Assembly (NCBI GenBank): GCA_021805545.1
Contig: JAJZFB010000081.1
Location: 62,001-126,000 of the forward strand
DNA length: 64,000 nucleotides
Source: Pseudomonadota bacterium
Lineage (GTDB): Bacteria; Pseudomonadota; Alphaproteobacteria; Acetobacterales; Acetobacteraceae
Direction of reading: 5' to 3'
How positions within the stretch are numbered: position 1 is the first letter of the stretch; every line of letters begins with the position of its first letter. The notes under the pieces are model-generated. The model was not told the origin of the DNA, made no database searches, and worked only from the letters and a program-made list of their open reading frames with translations. This document shows, one piece after another, positions 47,632 through 57,796 of this stretch. The position numbers were made by a program, and so were the translations under genes.

Positions 47632-47940
47632 TTATATTGCCCAGCCCGCTACCAGCAGGCGGCCATAAACATCCGCCAGCACCATCTGCAGCGCTTGCAG
47701 CAGCAAAATGGCGATAACCGGCGAGATGTCCACATTGCCAAGCAGCGGCAAAAAATTGCGGATGGGGCGCAAAATAGGCTCTGTGAGCTTGGTCAGAAAA
47801 TCATCCACGGTATAAACAAACTGGTTACGCGGGTTCGCCACACCAAACGCGATCAGCATGCTCATCACCGCCGCGGCGATGACAGCCAAAATCAGTAAAT
47901 GGATGATCTGGCTCAACAGCCAGAAAATTGCGCCCACCAT
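47632..47940 (-). CDS. YggT family membrane protein
   Basis: A 102-aa integral membrane protein with two hydrophobic helices. The family signature [41 protein letters not shown] is clear. Members are implicated in osmotic stress tolerance and, in some bacteria, in cell-division or membrane organisation; the role here is not known. It lies 36 bp upstream of hpnN on the same strand, so the two may be co-transcribed. Confidence 0.92.
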   Translation of the reverse strand: MVGAIFWLLSQIIHLLILAVIAAAVMSMLIAFGVANPRNQFVYTVDDFLTKLTEPILRPIRNFLPLLGNVDISPVIAILLLQALQMVLADVYGRLLVAGWAI

Positions 47941-48047
47941 AATTCACCCCATGATTTACGTGCCACACAGTTAGAGGCGCTGCGGGGGGAAGGCAATGTT
48001 GCCCGCCCGCCACACGCTGGAGCCGCGGCCAGCACCAAGCGGCGGAG

Positions 48048-48076
48048 TTGACTTCTCCCCGCGAATGCGCGACATG
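48048..48076 (+). promoter_or_regulatory. Possible promoter for tRNA-Ala/rsmB
   Basis: TTGACT at 48048 is followed at 17 nt by gacatg, a weak -10. It is placed about 35 bp before the tRNA, a plausible distance for a short 5' leader. Confidence 0.35.
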
Positions 48077-48110
48077 GCGCCCCCACATGGACCCTGAAGC
48101 TTTTCAGGCC

Positions 48111-48186
<76 letters not shown>

Positions 48187-48199
48187 GGTTCCTATCTTC

Positions 48200-49489
48200 A
48201 TGACCGACCCAACCAGAGACGCCGCTTTTTCGCTTTTGCATGCCGTGCTGGCCAAGGGCGCGATGCTGGATACGGCGCTGGACCGCCTGCCGCGCCTGGA
48301 CCCGCGCGACCGCGCCGCGGCCCACCGCCTGGCCGCCTGCGTACTGCGCCATGCCGGCACGCTGGACGAGGTGCTGGACCCGTTCCTGCGCCGCCGCCCG
48401 CCCGATGAAGTCCGGCAGATCCTGCGCCTGGGTGCCGCCGCCTTCCTGTTCCTCGAATCGCCCGCCCATGCCGCCGTCGCCACCTCGGTGGAGCTGACCA
48501 AGAGCAAAAAACTCGCCCCTTTCTCCGGCCTGGTAAATGCCGTGCTGCGCAAACTGGTGGCCCAAGGCCCAGGCGTGCTGGAGGAGCTGGACACGCCGCG
48601 CCTGGACACCCCCGCCTGGGCCTGGGCCAGCTGGGGCACGCAGGCCCGCGCCATTGCCGGGGCCCACGCGCATGAGGCGCCGCTGGACATCTCCGCCCTG
48701 CCCGGCTTCACACCCCAGGGCGGCGAGACATTACCCACCGGCTCCTACCGCTTCCCGCCCGGCACATCGGTGCATGAGGTTCCGGGCTTCACCGAAGGCA
48801 AGGTGTGGGTACAAGACGCTGCCGCCGCCCTGCCCGCCCGGCTGCTCACCCCCGCCCCCGGCGAGCGTGTGCTGGATTTATGCGCCGCCCCCGGCGGCAA
48901 AACCGCCCAGCTTGCCGCCGCGGGCGCCGTGGTAACCGCCGTGGAGCGCGACAAGGCCCGCCTGGCCACGCTGCAAGGCAACCTCAAACGCCTGGGGCTG
49001 ACAGCGGAACTGGTCACCGCCGACGCCACCGCCTGGCGCCCGGCGGAAACATTCCCCGCCATTCTGCTCGATGCCCCCTGCAGCGCCACCGGCACCATCC
49101 GCCGCCACCCGGAGCTGTTGCATTTGCGCAAACCGCAGGATTTTGCCCGCGTGACCGCCCTGCAAGACAAATTGCTGGACGCCGCCGCCGCCATGCTGGC
49201 TCCCGGCGGGCGGCTGATCTACGCCGTCTGCTCGCTGCAACCCGAGGAAGGCGCAGCCCGGATAGACGCCGCCTGCGCGCGCCTCGGCCTGAAACGCGCC
49301 CCGCTAAGCCTGCCGGAACTGCCCGAGGCGGTAACCCCGCAAGGCGACATCCGCACCCACCCCGGCCTATGGCCAGAGCGCGGCGGCATGGACGGTTTCT
49401 TCATCGCCCGGCTGGTGCGCGAGGAAGGAGAGGTGGAATGCGCCTCCCCGCCCTGCCTGGCACGCGAACTGGGGCCGGATTTCCGGTGA
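48200..49489 (+). CDS. rsmB: 16S rRNA m5C967 methyltransferase RsmB
   Basis: SAM-dependent RNA cytosine methyltransferase with an N-terminal NusB-like helical domain (RDAAFSLLHAVLAKGAMLDTALDRL ... VNAVLRKL). The catalytic domain has VLDLCAAPGGKTAQLAAAGA, the catalytic Cys motifs ILLDAPCSATGTIRRHPELLHLRK and IYAVCSLQPEEGAARID. The 429-aa length is normal. It begins 13 nt after tRNA-Ala with no strong ribosome site, so the mRNA leader is probably generated by processing of the tRNA precursor. rpe follows after 52 bp. Confidence 0.95.
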   Translation: MTDPTRDAAFSLLHAVLAKGAMLDTALDRLPRLDPRDRAAAHRLAACVLRHAGTLDEVLDPFLRRRPPDEVRQILRLGAAAFLFLESPAHAAVATSVELTKSKKLAPFSGLVNAVLRKLVAQGPGVLEELDTPRLDTPAWAWASWGTQARAIAGAHAHEAPLDISALPGFTPQGGETLPTGSYRFPPGTSVHEVPGFTEGKVWVQDAAAALPARLLTPAPGERVLDLCAAPGGKTAQLAAAGAVVTAVERDKARLATLQGNLKRLGLTAELVTADATAWRPAETFPAILLDAPCSATGTIRRHPELLHLRKPQDFARVTALQDKLLDAAAAMLAPGGRLIYAVCSLQPEEGAARIDAACARLGLKRAPLSLPELPEAVTPQGDIRTHPGLWPERGGMDGFFIARLVREEGEVECASPPCLARELGPDFR

Positions 49490-49541
49490 AATCCACCCCC
49501 GGCTTGTGATACCGCCCGCCTAGCGGTTACAAACAACCACC

Positions 49542-50243
49542 ATGTCCGCATACCCGACTCGCCCGCTCATCGCCCCGTCCCTCCTCGCCGCCGATTTCGC
49601 GCGCCTGGGCGAAGAGGTAACCGCCATCGAACGGGCCGGGGCGGATTGGCTGCACCTGGATGTGATGGACGGGCATTTCGTGCCCAACATCACCTTCGGC
49701 CCCATGCTGGTGAAGGCCCTGCGCAAGCACAGCGCCATGCCGTTCGACGCGCATCTGATGATCGCGCCCGCCGACCCGTATATTGCCGCCTTTGCCGAGG
49801 CGGGCGCGGACCATATTTCCGTGCACCCCGAGGCCGGGCCGCATCTGCACCGCACGCTGCAGCTCATCCGGTCCTTGGGCAAAAAGGCGGGCGTGGTGCT
49901 CAACCCCGCCACGCCCATCGAGTCTGTGGCGCATGTGCTGGATATTACCGACCTTATTATGGTGATGACGGTGAATCCCGGCTTTGGCGGCCAGGCCTTC
50001 ATTTCCTCCCAGCTCCCCAAAATCGCCGCGCTGCGGCAGATGATTGACGCCACGGGCCGGGACATTGTGCTGCAAGTGGATGGCGGTATTACCGAAAAAA
50101 CCGCGCCCGCCGTGCTGGAAGCGGGCGCCACCTGCCTGATTGCAGGCACCGCCGTATATGGCGCGCCCGACTACGCCGCCGCCATCGCCGCCCTGCGCCC
50201 CAACCGCCCGCACGCGGCTGAGCTTACGGCTGGCGGCGGATGA
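49542..50243 (+). CDS. rpe: Ribulose-phosphate 3-epimerase
   Basis: Interconverts ribulose-5-phosphate and xylulose-5-phosphate in the pentose phosphate pathway. The barrel motifs are [63 protein letters not shown] and [12 protein letters not shown], containing the conserved metal-ligand His/Asp residues. The 233-aa length is normal. The stop overlaps the heparinase-like gene by 4 bp. Confidence 0.96.
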   Translation: MSAYPTRPLIAPSLLAADFARLGEEVTAIERAGADWLHLDVMDGHFVPNITFGPMLVKALRKHSAMPFDAHLMIAPADPYIAAFAEAGADHISVHPEAGPHLHRTLQLIRSLGKKAGVVLNPATPIESVAHVLDITDLIMVMTVNPGFGGQAFISSQLPKIAALRQMIDATGRDIVLQVDGGITEKTAPAVLEAGATCLIAGTAVYGAPDYAAAIAALRPNRPHAAELTAGGG

Positions 50244-51844
50244 CCCGCCCGGCGCGGCCTTCCGCCAGCCTTACACGCCGCCTGCGCGGGTTGTTGAACA
50301 GGCTGGATAATCTGCGGACGCCGCAAGGGCCGGATGCGCCCTCTTTGAGCCTGCGCGACCCCTGGCCGGGCGACCCCAGCCGCGGCGCCCGGCTGGTGAA
50401 AGCCGAGATGGAATATGCCGGCGCCGTGCTTTCCATGCCGCCGGACATATTCGCCACCGCCAGCGCCACCAGGCCCCTGCTTGCGCATCTGCACGGCTTT
50501 ACCTGGCTGCGCGATTTACGCGCCCTGGGCACCGATGCCGCGCGCAGCCGCGCCCGCACCTTGGTGCTGGACTTCATGGAAACGGAAAAGCCCGGCCCGC
50601 TGGCAAACGCGCCCGATGTAACGGGCGCGCGCCTCGCCTCCTGGCTGGGCCATTACGATTTTTTCGCCGCCTCCGCCGATGATGATTTCCGCCAGGCACT
50701 GATGTCTCATCTGGTGCGCGACGCGCGCAATCTGGCGGCCCAGATGCCGCCGGAGCTGCTGGACCAGCGCGCCCTGACAGCGCTGAAAGGCCTGACCGCC
50801 GCCGCCATCGCCTTGCCCGAACACGCGCCTTACCTCACCCGCGCGCTCAAATTCCTCGGCCCCGAGCTGAAACGGCAATTCTACGAGGATGGCTGCCATA
50901 CCGAGCGCAGCCCGGCAGCACACCTGGCCGCGCTGCAGGACCTTACGGAAATTCGCGCGCTTTTGCAGGCGGCGGGCACAACACCGCCGGATGAACTGCT
51001 GGTGACCATAGAGCGCGCCGCCGCCACCATGCGCGCACTGCGCCACGGCGATGGCGGGCTGGCTTTGTTTAATGGCAGCAAGGAAGACTTGCCTAGCCTC
51101 ATCGACCTTGTGCTGGCCCAGGCGGCGCGCGCACGCGGCAATCTCTCATCGCTTACCAATTGCGGTCTGCACCGCATTTCCGCCGCCAAGGCCGTGCTGT
51201 TCATGGATGCCGGCCTGCCGCCCGGCCCGGGGCTGGACCGGCTGGCCCATGCGGGCACACTCTCGTTTGAATTTTCCTTCGGCAAAGAGAGGCTGGTTGT
51301 AAATTGCGGCGCGGCACCTGCTTTAAGTGGCGGCTGGTCCAGCGCCCTGCGCGCCACCGCCGCGCATTCCACCCTCACCATCGCCGATGTTTCCTCCTCG
51401 GAAATTCTGGACACCGGACTTGGCCGCAAGCCCGCGGAAGTGCACGCGCACCGGCAATTTCTGGGCGGTGTGCATTGGCTGGAAGCCAGCCAGGATGGCT
51501 GGCAGAAACTTTTCGGCGCCGTGCACCACCGCCGCCTCGGCCTTTCGGAAAATGGCGAGGAGCTGCAAGGGGAAGACCTGATCGAGGCCGCAACGCCGCA
51601 GCCTTTCGCCATACGTTTCCACCTACACCCCAACGTAACGGCCAGCCTGCAGCAGGATGACGAAACAGTGCTGCTGCGCATGCCCTCTGGCCTCGGTTTC
51701 CGCCTGCGCGCGGAAGGCGCCAAGCCGCGCGTGGAAGAGAGTGTTTATTTCGGCCAGGGCGAACCGCGCCGGGCCGAGCAGATTGTACTGCCCGGCCACC
51801 AGGATGGGCCGCAACACGTAAAATGGACAATAACGAGGGTATAA
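50240..51844 (+). CDS. Heparinase II/III family protein
   Basis: A 534-aa protein with an N-terminal alpha/alpha toroid-like region (about 1-290) and a C-terminal heparinase II/III beta domain ([47 protein letters not shown]...[21 protein letters not shown]). Characterised members are polysaccharide lyases. In alphaproteobacteria this gene sits conspicuously beside rsmB, as here, and its substrate is unknown. It has no obvious signal peptide. It is coupled to rpe by 4 bp and followed 1 bp later by galE. Confidence 0.9.
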   Translation: MTRPARPSASLTRRLRGLLNRLDNLRTPQGPDAPSLSLRDPWPGDPSRGARLVKAEMEYAGAVLSMPPDIFATASATRPLLAHLHGFTWLRDLRALGTDAARSRARTLVLDFMETEKPGPLANAPDVTGARLASWLGHYDFFAASADDDFRQALMSHLVRDARNLAAQMPPELLDQRALTALKGLTAAAIALPEHAPYLTRALKFLGPELKRQFYEDGCHTERSPAAHLAALQDLTEIRALLQAAGTTPPDELLVTIERAAATMRALRHGDGGLALFNGSKEDLPSLIDLVLAQAARARGNLSSLTNCGLHRISAAKAVLFMDAGLPPGPGLDRLAHAGTLSFEFSFGKERLVVNCGAAPALSGGWSSALRATAAHSTLTIADVSSSEILDTGLGRKPAEVHAHRQFLGGVHWLEASQDGWQKLFGAVHHRRLGLSENGEELQGEDLIEAATPQPFAIRFHLHPNVTASLQQDDETVLLRMPSGLGFRLRAEGAKPRVEESVYFGQGEPRRAEQIVLPGHQDGPQHVKWTITRV

Positions 51845-51845
51845 T

Positions 51846-52859
51846 ATGCGCGTACTGCTGACGGGTGGAGCAGGCTATATCGGGTCTCACACCGCCGCCG
51901 TTTTATGCGCGCGCGGGCATGAGATTGTGATTCTCGACAATTTCGCCAATGCCGAGCGCGACGTGCCGGCGCGGCTGGAACGCCTGACCGGATGCAAAAT
52001 CCCCGTTATCGAAGCCGACATACGCGATGCGGAAACCGTTACGGCGGCGCTGCGCGAACACCCCGTGGACGCGGTGATTCATTTCGCGGCGCTGAAGGCC
52101 GTGGGAGAGTCCGAAGCCGACCCGCTGCTTTATTACGACATGAACATTATCGGCACCATCCGCCTGTTGCAGGCCATGCAGGCGGCGGGTGTTGCGCGCA
52201 TCGTATTCTCCTCTTCCGCCACCGTGTACGGACAGCCGGAATCCTCGCCAATTCTTGAGGAATTTCCAACAAAGGTTGAAAACATCTATGGCCGCACCAA
52301 GCTGGTGATGGAAGACCTCATCCGCGACCTAGCCCGCACCAAAAAGCTGAAAGCCGCCGCCAATCTGCGCTACTTCAACCCCGTAGGCGCGCATCCCAGC
52401 GCGCAAATTGGCGAAACACCGCGCGGCGTGCCGAACAACCTCATGCCCTACGTGTCGCAGGTGGCCACGGGCGAGCGCCCGCACCTCAACATCTTCGGCA
52501 ACGATTACGGCACACCAGACGGCACGGGTGTGCGCGACTACATTCACGTTATGGACCTGGCCGAAGCCCATGCGCTGGCGCTGGAACATATCTGCGCCAA
52601 CGATGTTTCGGTTACGGTCAATCTTGGCACGGGCGAAGGCACATCCGTATTGCAGCTCGTTCACGCTTTCGAGGCGGCAACGGGCCGCAAAATCCCCGTG
52701 GTCATTGCCCCGCGCAGGCCCGGCGACGTGTCTTCCTACTACGCCAACCCGGCCCTGGCCGAAAAACTATTCGGCTGGAAGGCCAAGCTGAACGTGGAAG
52801 ATATGTGCCGCGATAGCTGGCGCTGGCAGGCGGCGCGGGCCGGGATAAACGACGTTTAA
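51846..52859 (+). CDS. galE: UDP-glucose 4-epimerase
   Basis: An extended short-chain dehydrogenase that interconverts UDP-Glc and UDP-Gal (or the GlcNAc/GalNAc pair). The NAD site is VLLTGGAGYIGSHTAAVL, the catalytic region SSSATVYGQPE and the YGRTK Tyr-Lys pair. The NPVGAHPSAQIGETPRGVPNNLMPYVSQVA and FGNDYGTPDGTGVRDYIHVMDLAEAH signatures are typical of GalE. The 337-aa length is normal. It starts 1 bp after the heparinase-like gene and supplies UDP-sugars for the glycosyltransferases in the region. Confidence 0.95.
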   Translation: MRVLLTGGAGYIGSHTAAVLCARGHEIVILDNFANAERDVPARLERLTGCKIPVIEADIRDAETVTAALREHPVDAVIHFAALKAVGESEADPLLYYDMNIIGTIRLLQAMQAAGVARIVFSSSATVYGQPESSPILEEFPTKVENIYGRTKLVMEDLIRDLARTKKLKAAANLRYFNPVGAHPSAQIGETPRGVPNNLMPYVSQVATGERPHLNIFGNDYGTPDGTGVRDYIHVMDLAEAHALALEHICANDVSVTVNLGTGEGTSVLQLVHAFEAATGRKIPVVIAPRRPGDVSSYYANPALAEKLFGWKAKLNVEDMCRDSWRWQAARAGINDV

Positions 52860-52876
52860 CCCCGCCCGCTTTCAGC

Positions 52877-54145
52877 CTAGCTCCATACCAGCGGCAAATT
52901 CCGTATCGACAGCAACCCCGGAAACACCGTCGTATCCGCCCCCGGCTTCACTTGGAACTCTGGAATCCGCTTAAACCATTCCTCAAGCAATAAACGCAGC
53001 TCGCGCCGGGCCAGATGCGCGCCCAAACAGGCATGCACACCGGCAATAAACGTAAAATGCCGGTTGCCCTTGCGCGTGGGGTCAAACTCGCGCGGGTTGG
53101 CAAACTTCGTGGCATCGAAATTACCCGCCGGGTTGAGGCACGAAAACACATCGCCTTTTTTAATCTGCACCCCATGCCATTCAAAATCCTTTGTGGCGGA
53201 GCGGGCGGAACTCAAAATTGGCTGCGTGCGCAAAAACTCCTCCACCGCGCCGTTAATCAGCTCCGGGTGCCCGCGCAGCATGGTCTGGATGGAAGGTTGC
53301 AGCGCCATGCGGCGGAACATCTGGCTGATGGTCGCCGCCACCGTATCCAGCCCGCCGAGCCAGAGAAACCAGACCATGCCGATCTTCTCTTCCTCGGTTG
53401 GCGCGCGCCCCTCAATTTTGCCATGCACGATGGAAGACACCAGATGCTCATCCGGGGTCTTCTCTTTCTCCGCGATAAAACCACGTAAAAATGCCAGCAC
53501 ACCGCGCAGCGCGGCTTGTGTTTTCTCCAGGCTGTTGGCGTGCAGAATATCCCATTCCCAGGCCAGAAACTGCTCGAACATCTCCGCTGGAAAGCCCATC
53601 AGCCCCATGAAAATCCGCACCGGATAAACACGGGCGAAATCCCAGGCCATATCCACCTCGCCCTTGGCGGCGATGGCCTCGATCATCCCCACCACCACCG
53701 CGCGGATGCGCGGCTCCAAATCGCGCGAGATGCGCGCGGGTGAGAAATACGGCATGAGATACATGCGGTATTTGCCATGCTCCGGCGGGTCCACACCCAG
53801 CGGAATGGAGCGGAACGTCTCGCCAATCAGGCGCTGGAATTCCGCCGCGCCCTTGTTCGAGAAATGCTCGTTATCGGTATAAACACGGTCTATGTCATCG
53901 TAATGCGTAACCACCCAATTGCCGTTGCCCATGCCAGACACGGCGCCATGCATCCGCTCGGCCGGCATGTTGTAAAGCAGGCGCGGAATATCGGGGCCGT
54001 TCAGCCATTCAAATGGCTCATACGGGTCAACCAGATCATTCGGCACACCACCCATGGCAAAACCCAGATCAACAACACGGCCCTTTGGCACATGCGGCGG
54101 CGCCGGGCGGTCCACACGTATCGAGTCGAGTATCTGCTTGTCCAT
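52877..54145 (-). CDS. Cytochrome P450
   Basis: A 422-aa soluble bacterial P450. The haem ligand is C373 in FIAGVHACLGAHLARREL, the I-helix oxygen-activation motif is GGLDTVAATIS and the K-helix ExxR is in EEFLRTQPIL. It has no membrane anchor. Substrate class cannot be assigned from sequence, and no ferredoxin or ferredoxin reductase gene is adjacent, so the redox partner is encoded elsewhere. It is convergent with galE and divergent from the GT4 gene across 147 bp. Confidence 0.95.
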   Translation of the reverse strand: MDKQILDSIRVDRPAPPHVPKGRVVDLGFAMGGVPNDLVDPYEPFEWLNGPDIPRLLYNMPAERMHGAVSGMGNGNWVVTHYDDIDRVYTDNEHFSNKGAAEFQRLIGETFRSIPLGVDPPEHGKYRMYLMPYFSPARISRDLEPRIRAVVVGMIEAIAAKGEVDMAWDFARVYPVRIFMGLMGFPAEMFEQFLAWEWDILHANSLEKTQAALRGVLAFLRGFIAEKEKTPDEHLVSSIVHGKIEGRAPTEEEKIGMVWFLWLGGLDTVAATISQMFRRMALQPSIQTMLRGHPELINGAVEEFLRTQPILSSARSATKDFEWHGVQIKKGDVFSCLNPAGNFDATKFANPREFDPTRKGNRHFTFIAGVHACLGAHLARRELRLLLEEWFKRIPEFQVKPGADTTVFPGLLSIRNLPLVWS

Positions 54146-54292
54146 TTGCTTCCTCTCGCGCCGCCGGGCGCATTCTCGTTTTATTTAAGTGATTCTACCC
54201 CCCTCATCCTCTCCCGGCCAGCCATGGGGCGGCTTCATCATTGGGGCGATGGCGGGCTGGCTCTGGCCGGGGCCATGGCTTAAACCCTTTCC

Positions 54293-55429
54293 ATGGCCCA
54301 GCGCACCCTCCTTTTTCTGCTCACGGAAGACTGGTTCTTCGCCTCGCATTTCTGGGTACGCGCCCTGGCAGCCAAAAAGGCTGGCTGGCGCGTGGTGCTT
54401 GTGGCGCGCGAGAGCGAGGCGGCGGCGAAAATCCGCGAAAGCGGCATCGAATTCGTGCCCGTGGATTTCATCAGGCGCCGCCTGAACCCGTTTGCCGAGG
54501 CCGCCTTCGTGCTGCAACTGGCGCGGGTGTACCGGCAGGTAAAGCCCGGCCTCGTTCACCACATCGCGCTCAAACCCATCGTGCTGGGCGGCCTCGCGGC
54601 GCGTCTCACCGGGGTAAAATCCATCGTCAATGCGCCTGTGGGGCTGGGCTTCGTATTCTCGTCGGACAAGCTGCTGGCCAAAATCCTGCGCCCGCTTGTG
54701 GCGCTGGGCCTGCGCCTCACCCTCACCCCACGCAACGCCATGGCGGTGTTCGAGAACCCGGATGATCTGCAAGCCCTGGTGACAGGCGGCATGGCCCGGC
54801 CCGATGCCGTCACGCTCATCCGCGGCGCGGGCGTGGATATTGAAAAATTCCACCCCACACCAGAGCCGGAAGGGCCAGTGCGCGTGGTGCTCATCGCGCG
54901 CATGATCCGCGAGAAAGGCGTGCCGGAATTCGTGGAGGCCGCGCGCATCCTGCACGGCAAGGCCAAATTCATCCTGGCCGGCGCGCCGGATGAAGGCAAC
55001 CATAACGCCCTTACCGCCGCCGAACTGCGCGCCTGGCAGGATGAAGGGCTGGTGGAATGGCTTGGACCGGTGCAAGACATCCCTGCCCTGCTCGCCGCCT
55101 CCCATATCGCCTGCCAGCCTTCCTCGTACCGCGAGGGCCTGCCTAAATCGGCGCTGGAAGCCATGGCCGCGGGCAAGCCGCTTGTAGCCACCAACATCCC
55201 CGGCTGCCGCGAGGCCGTGGTGGATGGCGAAACCGGCTTTCTCGTTCCGCCCCGCAATGCCTTCGCTCTTGCGGAAGCGCTTGCCCGGCTGATTGAAGAC
55301 CCCGCCTTGCGCGCCCGCATGGGTGCCGCCGGGCGCGCACGGGTTGAAGAGCATTTTTCCGACGCCATTATCTGCGCCAAAACACTCGCCATATACGAGC
55401 GCCTCGCCCCCGCAAGGAGTCCAGCATGA
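54293..55429 (+). CDS. Family 4 glycosyltransferase
   Basis: A GT-B fold retaining glycosyltransferase of 378 aa. The N-terminal acceptor domain begins LLFLLTEDWFFASHFWVRALAAKKAGWRVVLVAR. The C-terminal donor domain has RVVLIARMIREKGVPEFVEAARIL, the E-x7-E type motif SYREGLPKSALEAMAAGKPLVATNIPGCREAVVDGETGFLVPP. This pattern is that of capsule, LPS or exopolysaccharide enzymes; donor and acceptor are unknown. The stop overlaps the CreA-family gene by 4 bp. Confidence 0.9.
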   Translation: MAQRTLLFLLTEDWFFASHFWVRALAAKKAGWRVVLVARESEAAAKIRESGIEFVPVDFIRRRLNPFAEAAFVLQLARVYRQVKPGLVHHIALKPIVLGGLAARLTGVKSIVNAPVGLGFVFSSDKLLAKILRPLVALGLRLTLTPRNAMAVFENPDDLQALVTGGMARPDAVTLIRGAGVDIEKFHPTPEPEGPVRVVLIARMIREKGVPEFVEAARILHGKAKFILAGAPDEGNHNALTAAELRAWQDEGLVEWLGPVQDIPALLAASHIACQPSSYREGLPKSALEAMAAGKPLVATNIPGCREAVVDGETGFLVPPRNAFALAEALARLIEDPALRARMGAAGRARVEEHFSDAIICAKTLAIYERLAPARSPA

Positions 55430-55893
55430 AATATGTTTACGCCACCCTGGCCACGCTGGTTGTGGTCATCATCCTGGCCGTCCTGCTGCTCAATAGCGGC
55501 GGGCACCAGCGCGTCGGCTCCGTCAGCACCAATTTCCGCCTGCTCGGCCCTAACGACAAAGTGGTGGTGCGGCATTTCGATGACCCGGCCATACCAAACA
55601 TCTCGTGCTATGCCAGCTTCGCCCAAACAGGCGGCGTTGCCGGCAGCGTGGGGCTGGCGGAAGACCCAAGCCGGTTCGCGCTAAGCTGCGTGGCGCACGG
55701 GCCGGTAACAATCCCCTCCAGCCTGCCAGACCAGCAGGAAATCGGCGCCGTTTCCGCCTCGGCGCTGTTCAAGCATTTCGTGCTCACCCGCATGGTGGAC
55801 CGGCAGACGAATACGCTGGTGTATCTTTTGGTCTCGACAAAAGTGCTGCACGGCTCGCCCGCCAACGCGGTTTCGGCAGTGCCTGCATCCTGA
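55426..55893 (+). CDS. creA: CreA family protein
   Basis: A 155-aa envelope protein of the conserved CreA family. An N-terminal hydrophobic anchor (MKYVYATLATLVVVIILAVLLL) precedes the family core RVGSVSTNFRLLGPNDKVVVRHFDDPAIPNISCYASFAQTGGVAGSVGLAEDPSRFALSCVAHGPV, with two cysteines that could form a disulfide, and ending KVLHGSPANAVSAVPAS. The function of CreA is unknown. It is coupled to the GT4 gene by ATGA and is not near creB/creC-type regulators. Confidence 0.88.
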   Translation: MKYVYATLATLVVVIILAVLLLNSGGHQRVGSVSTNFRLLGPNDKVVVRHFDDPAIPNISCYASFAQTGGVAGSVGLAEDPSRFALSCVAHGPVTIPSSLPDQQEIGAVSASALFKHFVLTRMVDRQTNTLVYLLVSTKVLHGSPANAVSAVPAS

Positions 55894-55904
55894 GCAGCTG
55901 GGCT

Positions 55905-57791
55905 TCAAAACCCAAACATATGGTCGAACGAAAACCCGCCCGCGCCATCGTAAAGCCCGTGGAAGCCAAATAGCCGGCACGTCTTATCCCGCACCAGCAC
56001 ATAGCCACGCTCGCCCGCCGCGCTCAGCTTCTCTTCGGAAAAATATTTCGCGGGACGCACAATCATCGACCCCGAGCAGGCGATGGAAATACGCGCGGCA
56101 TCCAGCAGCGCGCCTTGCCCATCGTAAAGCTCCAGGTCAGTGCTCGATTTTTCTACCCAGGGCGATGAAGCGGGGTAAATGAGCATGCAGAAACTCTGCT
56201 TGCCCGCAAAGCCCAGCTTAAGGAACAGCCTGGTGGAAAGCCCGGGCGGCTTGCCGGTATAGCTCTGCGGCTCGTTTTTATACACCATGGCGGTGTTGAA
56301 AATATGCGCGCCAAAGCTGCTCTCCGCCGCGTGCCCGGAGGTTTTGTCCTCCCACCGGAACAAAGCATGCATCCAGCCATTTGCATCGCCACCAAAACGG
56401 AAATCATACACCAGCTCGGCATGGCCGCCTACGGGCAGGGCATCCTCAGGCAGCATGGCGCCAATATCCACCACCCCCTTGTGCGCGCGCGGCAAAACAC
56501 CCATGAAATGCTCGTCAATCTTCGCGCCATCGGGCGCGAACACATCCAGGCGCAGCGGCGTGCCCTGCTCGCTTTCCGCCATGGGCGTGGGCAGCACAAG
56601 GGTTTTGAAGCGCGCGGGCGGCAGCACGGGGAATGGCAGCAAAAACCCGCGCCCCAGCGCTTCAGGCAGGGCCTTTATGCCCGGGTCCGGCTGCAAATCG
56701 GCGCGCTCCACATTTACATGGGCAATGCGTGTGGCGGCACCGCGCACCACCTCGTAGCGCGGGCGCACCACATGGCGCCCGGCATGGAATTCAATCTGCG
56801 CCGGCCAGTTCAGGCCCGGCAGCAACTCCGCCACATCCACCGCCATGGTGGCAAAGGGCGGAATTTCCGTCTGCAGCCGCACCGGGTGCCCCGCCCCCAT
56901 GCAGTCCAGCGCCAGCGTACCGGCGGGAATGGGCACGGCATGGCTGTTCTGCACCCACAACACCACCCGCTCATCCGCCCGCGGCGCGGGCAGCCCGGCA
57001 AACCGGGCCGAGGGCCAGGCATTGGCATCATGCGTGCACGAAAGCGACACGCCATTATCGGTGGCATAGGTATCCAGCGCGTATTTCACCACATCATGCC
57101 CCGCCACGCCAATGGCATGCATGAAAAGCTGCCCCGTAAACGGCCCAAGCCCGAAGCGCGCGCGTACCTCGCGGCTATCCAGCACATAACCGCCCGGCCC
57201 GGCCGGGGCATCATCCGCCCATTCCGCCAGCACCGCGCCATCCACGGCGTACAGAATAAACTGGAAACGCACCTGCTCCGCCCCATACCCGGCCCAGTAA
57301 TTGGCCGTGGTCAGGCGGGTGGCGAAACGGCCATCATCGCGGAAAAACACGAAATTCGTGGCAAAATTCCGCGCCTCCAAATACCGCCCCGGCACGGTCA
57401 GCCAATCTGGCGGCAACTTGGCGTCATCCAGCGTTAGCAGCCTGGCACCCGGCGGCAGCAAGGGCGGCAGGCGCTCGGCCAGGCGCGCGGAATCGAAGGA
57501 GGCCAGCAGCACGGTTTGCACCTGTGCCTGGGGCAACTCTGTCAGCGCGCGCGCCTCGTGCCCGCCGCGCATTTTGCCCACCGCCTGCACATCCTGCACA
57601 TACAGGCCTTGCACATCAAAATCCGGGCACAGGGCGAGCAAGGGGGCTGCTATGCCGTCGGGGTCGAAAATGGCAACCGGCCCCGCAGCCCCGGCCAGCG
57701 CCGCCAGCCTGCGTGCCGCCAGCGGGTGGGCCAGCGCCTTGTAAACAACATTGCCGCCACGCAGATTATCAAATGTTTCGATATCCAGCAT
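55905..57791 (-). CDS. Uncharacterised 628-aa repeat protein downstream of an ELM1-like gene
   Basis: I do not recognise this family. Residues ~1-145 look like an alpha/beta nucleotide-binding-type fold (GPVAIFDPDGIAAPLLALCPDFDVQGLYVQDV ... TVLLASFDSARLAERL). After that, a beta-rich module appears up to three times, with a recurring [LF]xxY/FxxxGAxL...F/VxGxxxxH pattern: RFQFILYAVDGAVLAEWADD...HDANAW, RLDVFAPDGAKIDEHFMG...GDANGWMHALFRWED, and LELYDGQGALLDAARIS...CRLFGFHGLYDG. No signal peptide or membrane helix is seen. The start is taken at MLDIETFDN, 5 bp after the ELM1-like stop. Confidence 0.85.
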   Translation of the reverse strand: MLDIETFDNLRGGNVVYKALAHPLAARRLAALAGAAGPVAIFDPDGIAAPLLALCPDFDVQGLYVQDVQAVGKMRGGHEARALTELPQAQVQTVLLASFDSARLAERLPPLLPPGARLLTLDDAKLPPDWLTVPGRYLEARNFATNFVFFRDDGRFATRLTTANYWAGYGAEQVRFQFILYAVDGAVLAEWADDAPAGPGGYVLDSREVRARFGLGPFTGQLFMHAIGVAGHDVVKYALDTYATDNGVSLSCTHDANAWPSARFAGLPAPRADERVVLWVQNSHAVPIPAGTLALDCMGAGHPVRLQTEIPPFATMAVDVAELLPGLNWPAQIEFHAGRHVVRPRYEVVRGAATRIAHVNVERADLQPDPGIKALPEALGRGFLLPFPVLPPARFKTLVLPTPMAESEQGTPLRLDVFAPDGAKIDEHFMGVLPRAHKGVVDIGAMLPEDALPVGGHAELVYDFRFGGDANGWMHALFRWEDKTSGHAAESSFGAHIFNTAMVYKNEPQSYTGKPPGLSTRLFLKLGFAGKQSFCMLIYPASSPWVEKSSTDLELYDGQGALLDAARISIACSGSMIVRPAKYFSEEKLSAAGERGYVLVRDKTCRLFGFHGLYDGAGGFSFDHMFGF

Positions 57792-57796
57792 ATGCC

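Noticed and set aside
56304-57437. 377-aa ORF antisense to the 628-aa protein
   Set aside because: His/Arg/Gln-rich composition typical of antisense frames. The minus-strand frame is longer, starts 5 bp after the ELM1-like gene and has protein-like repeats.
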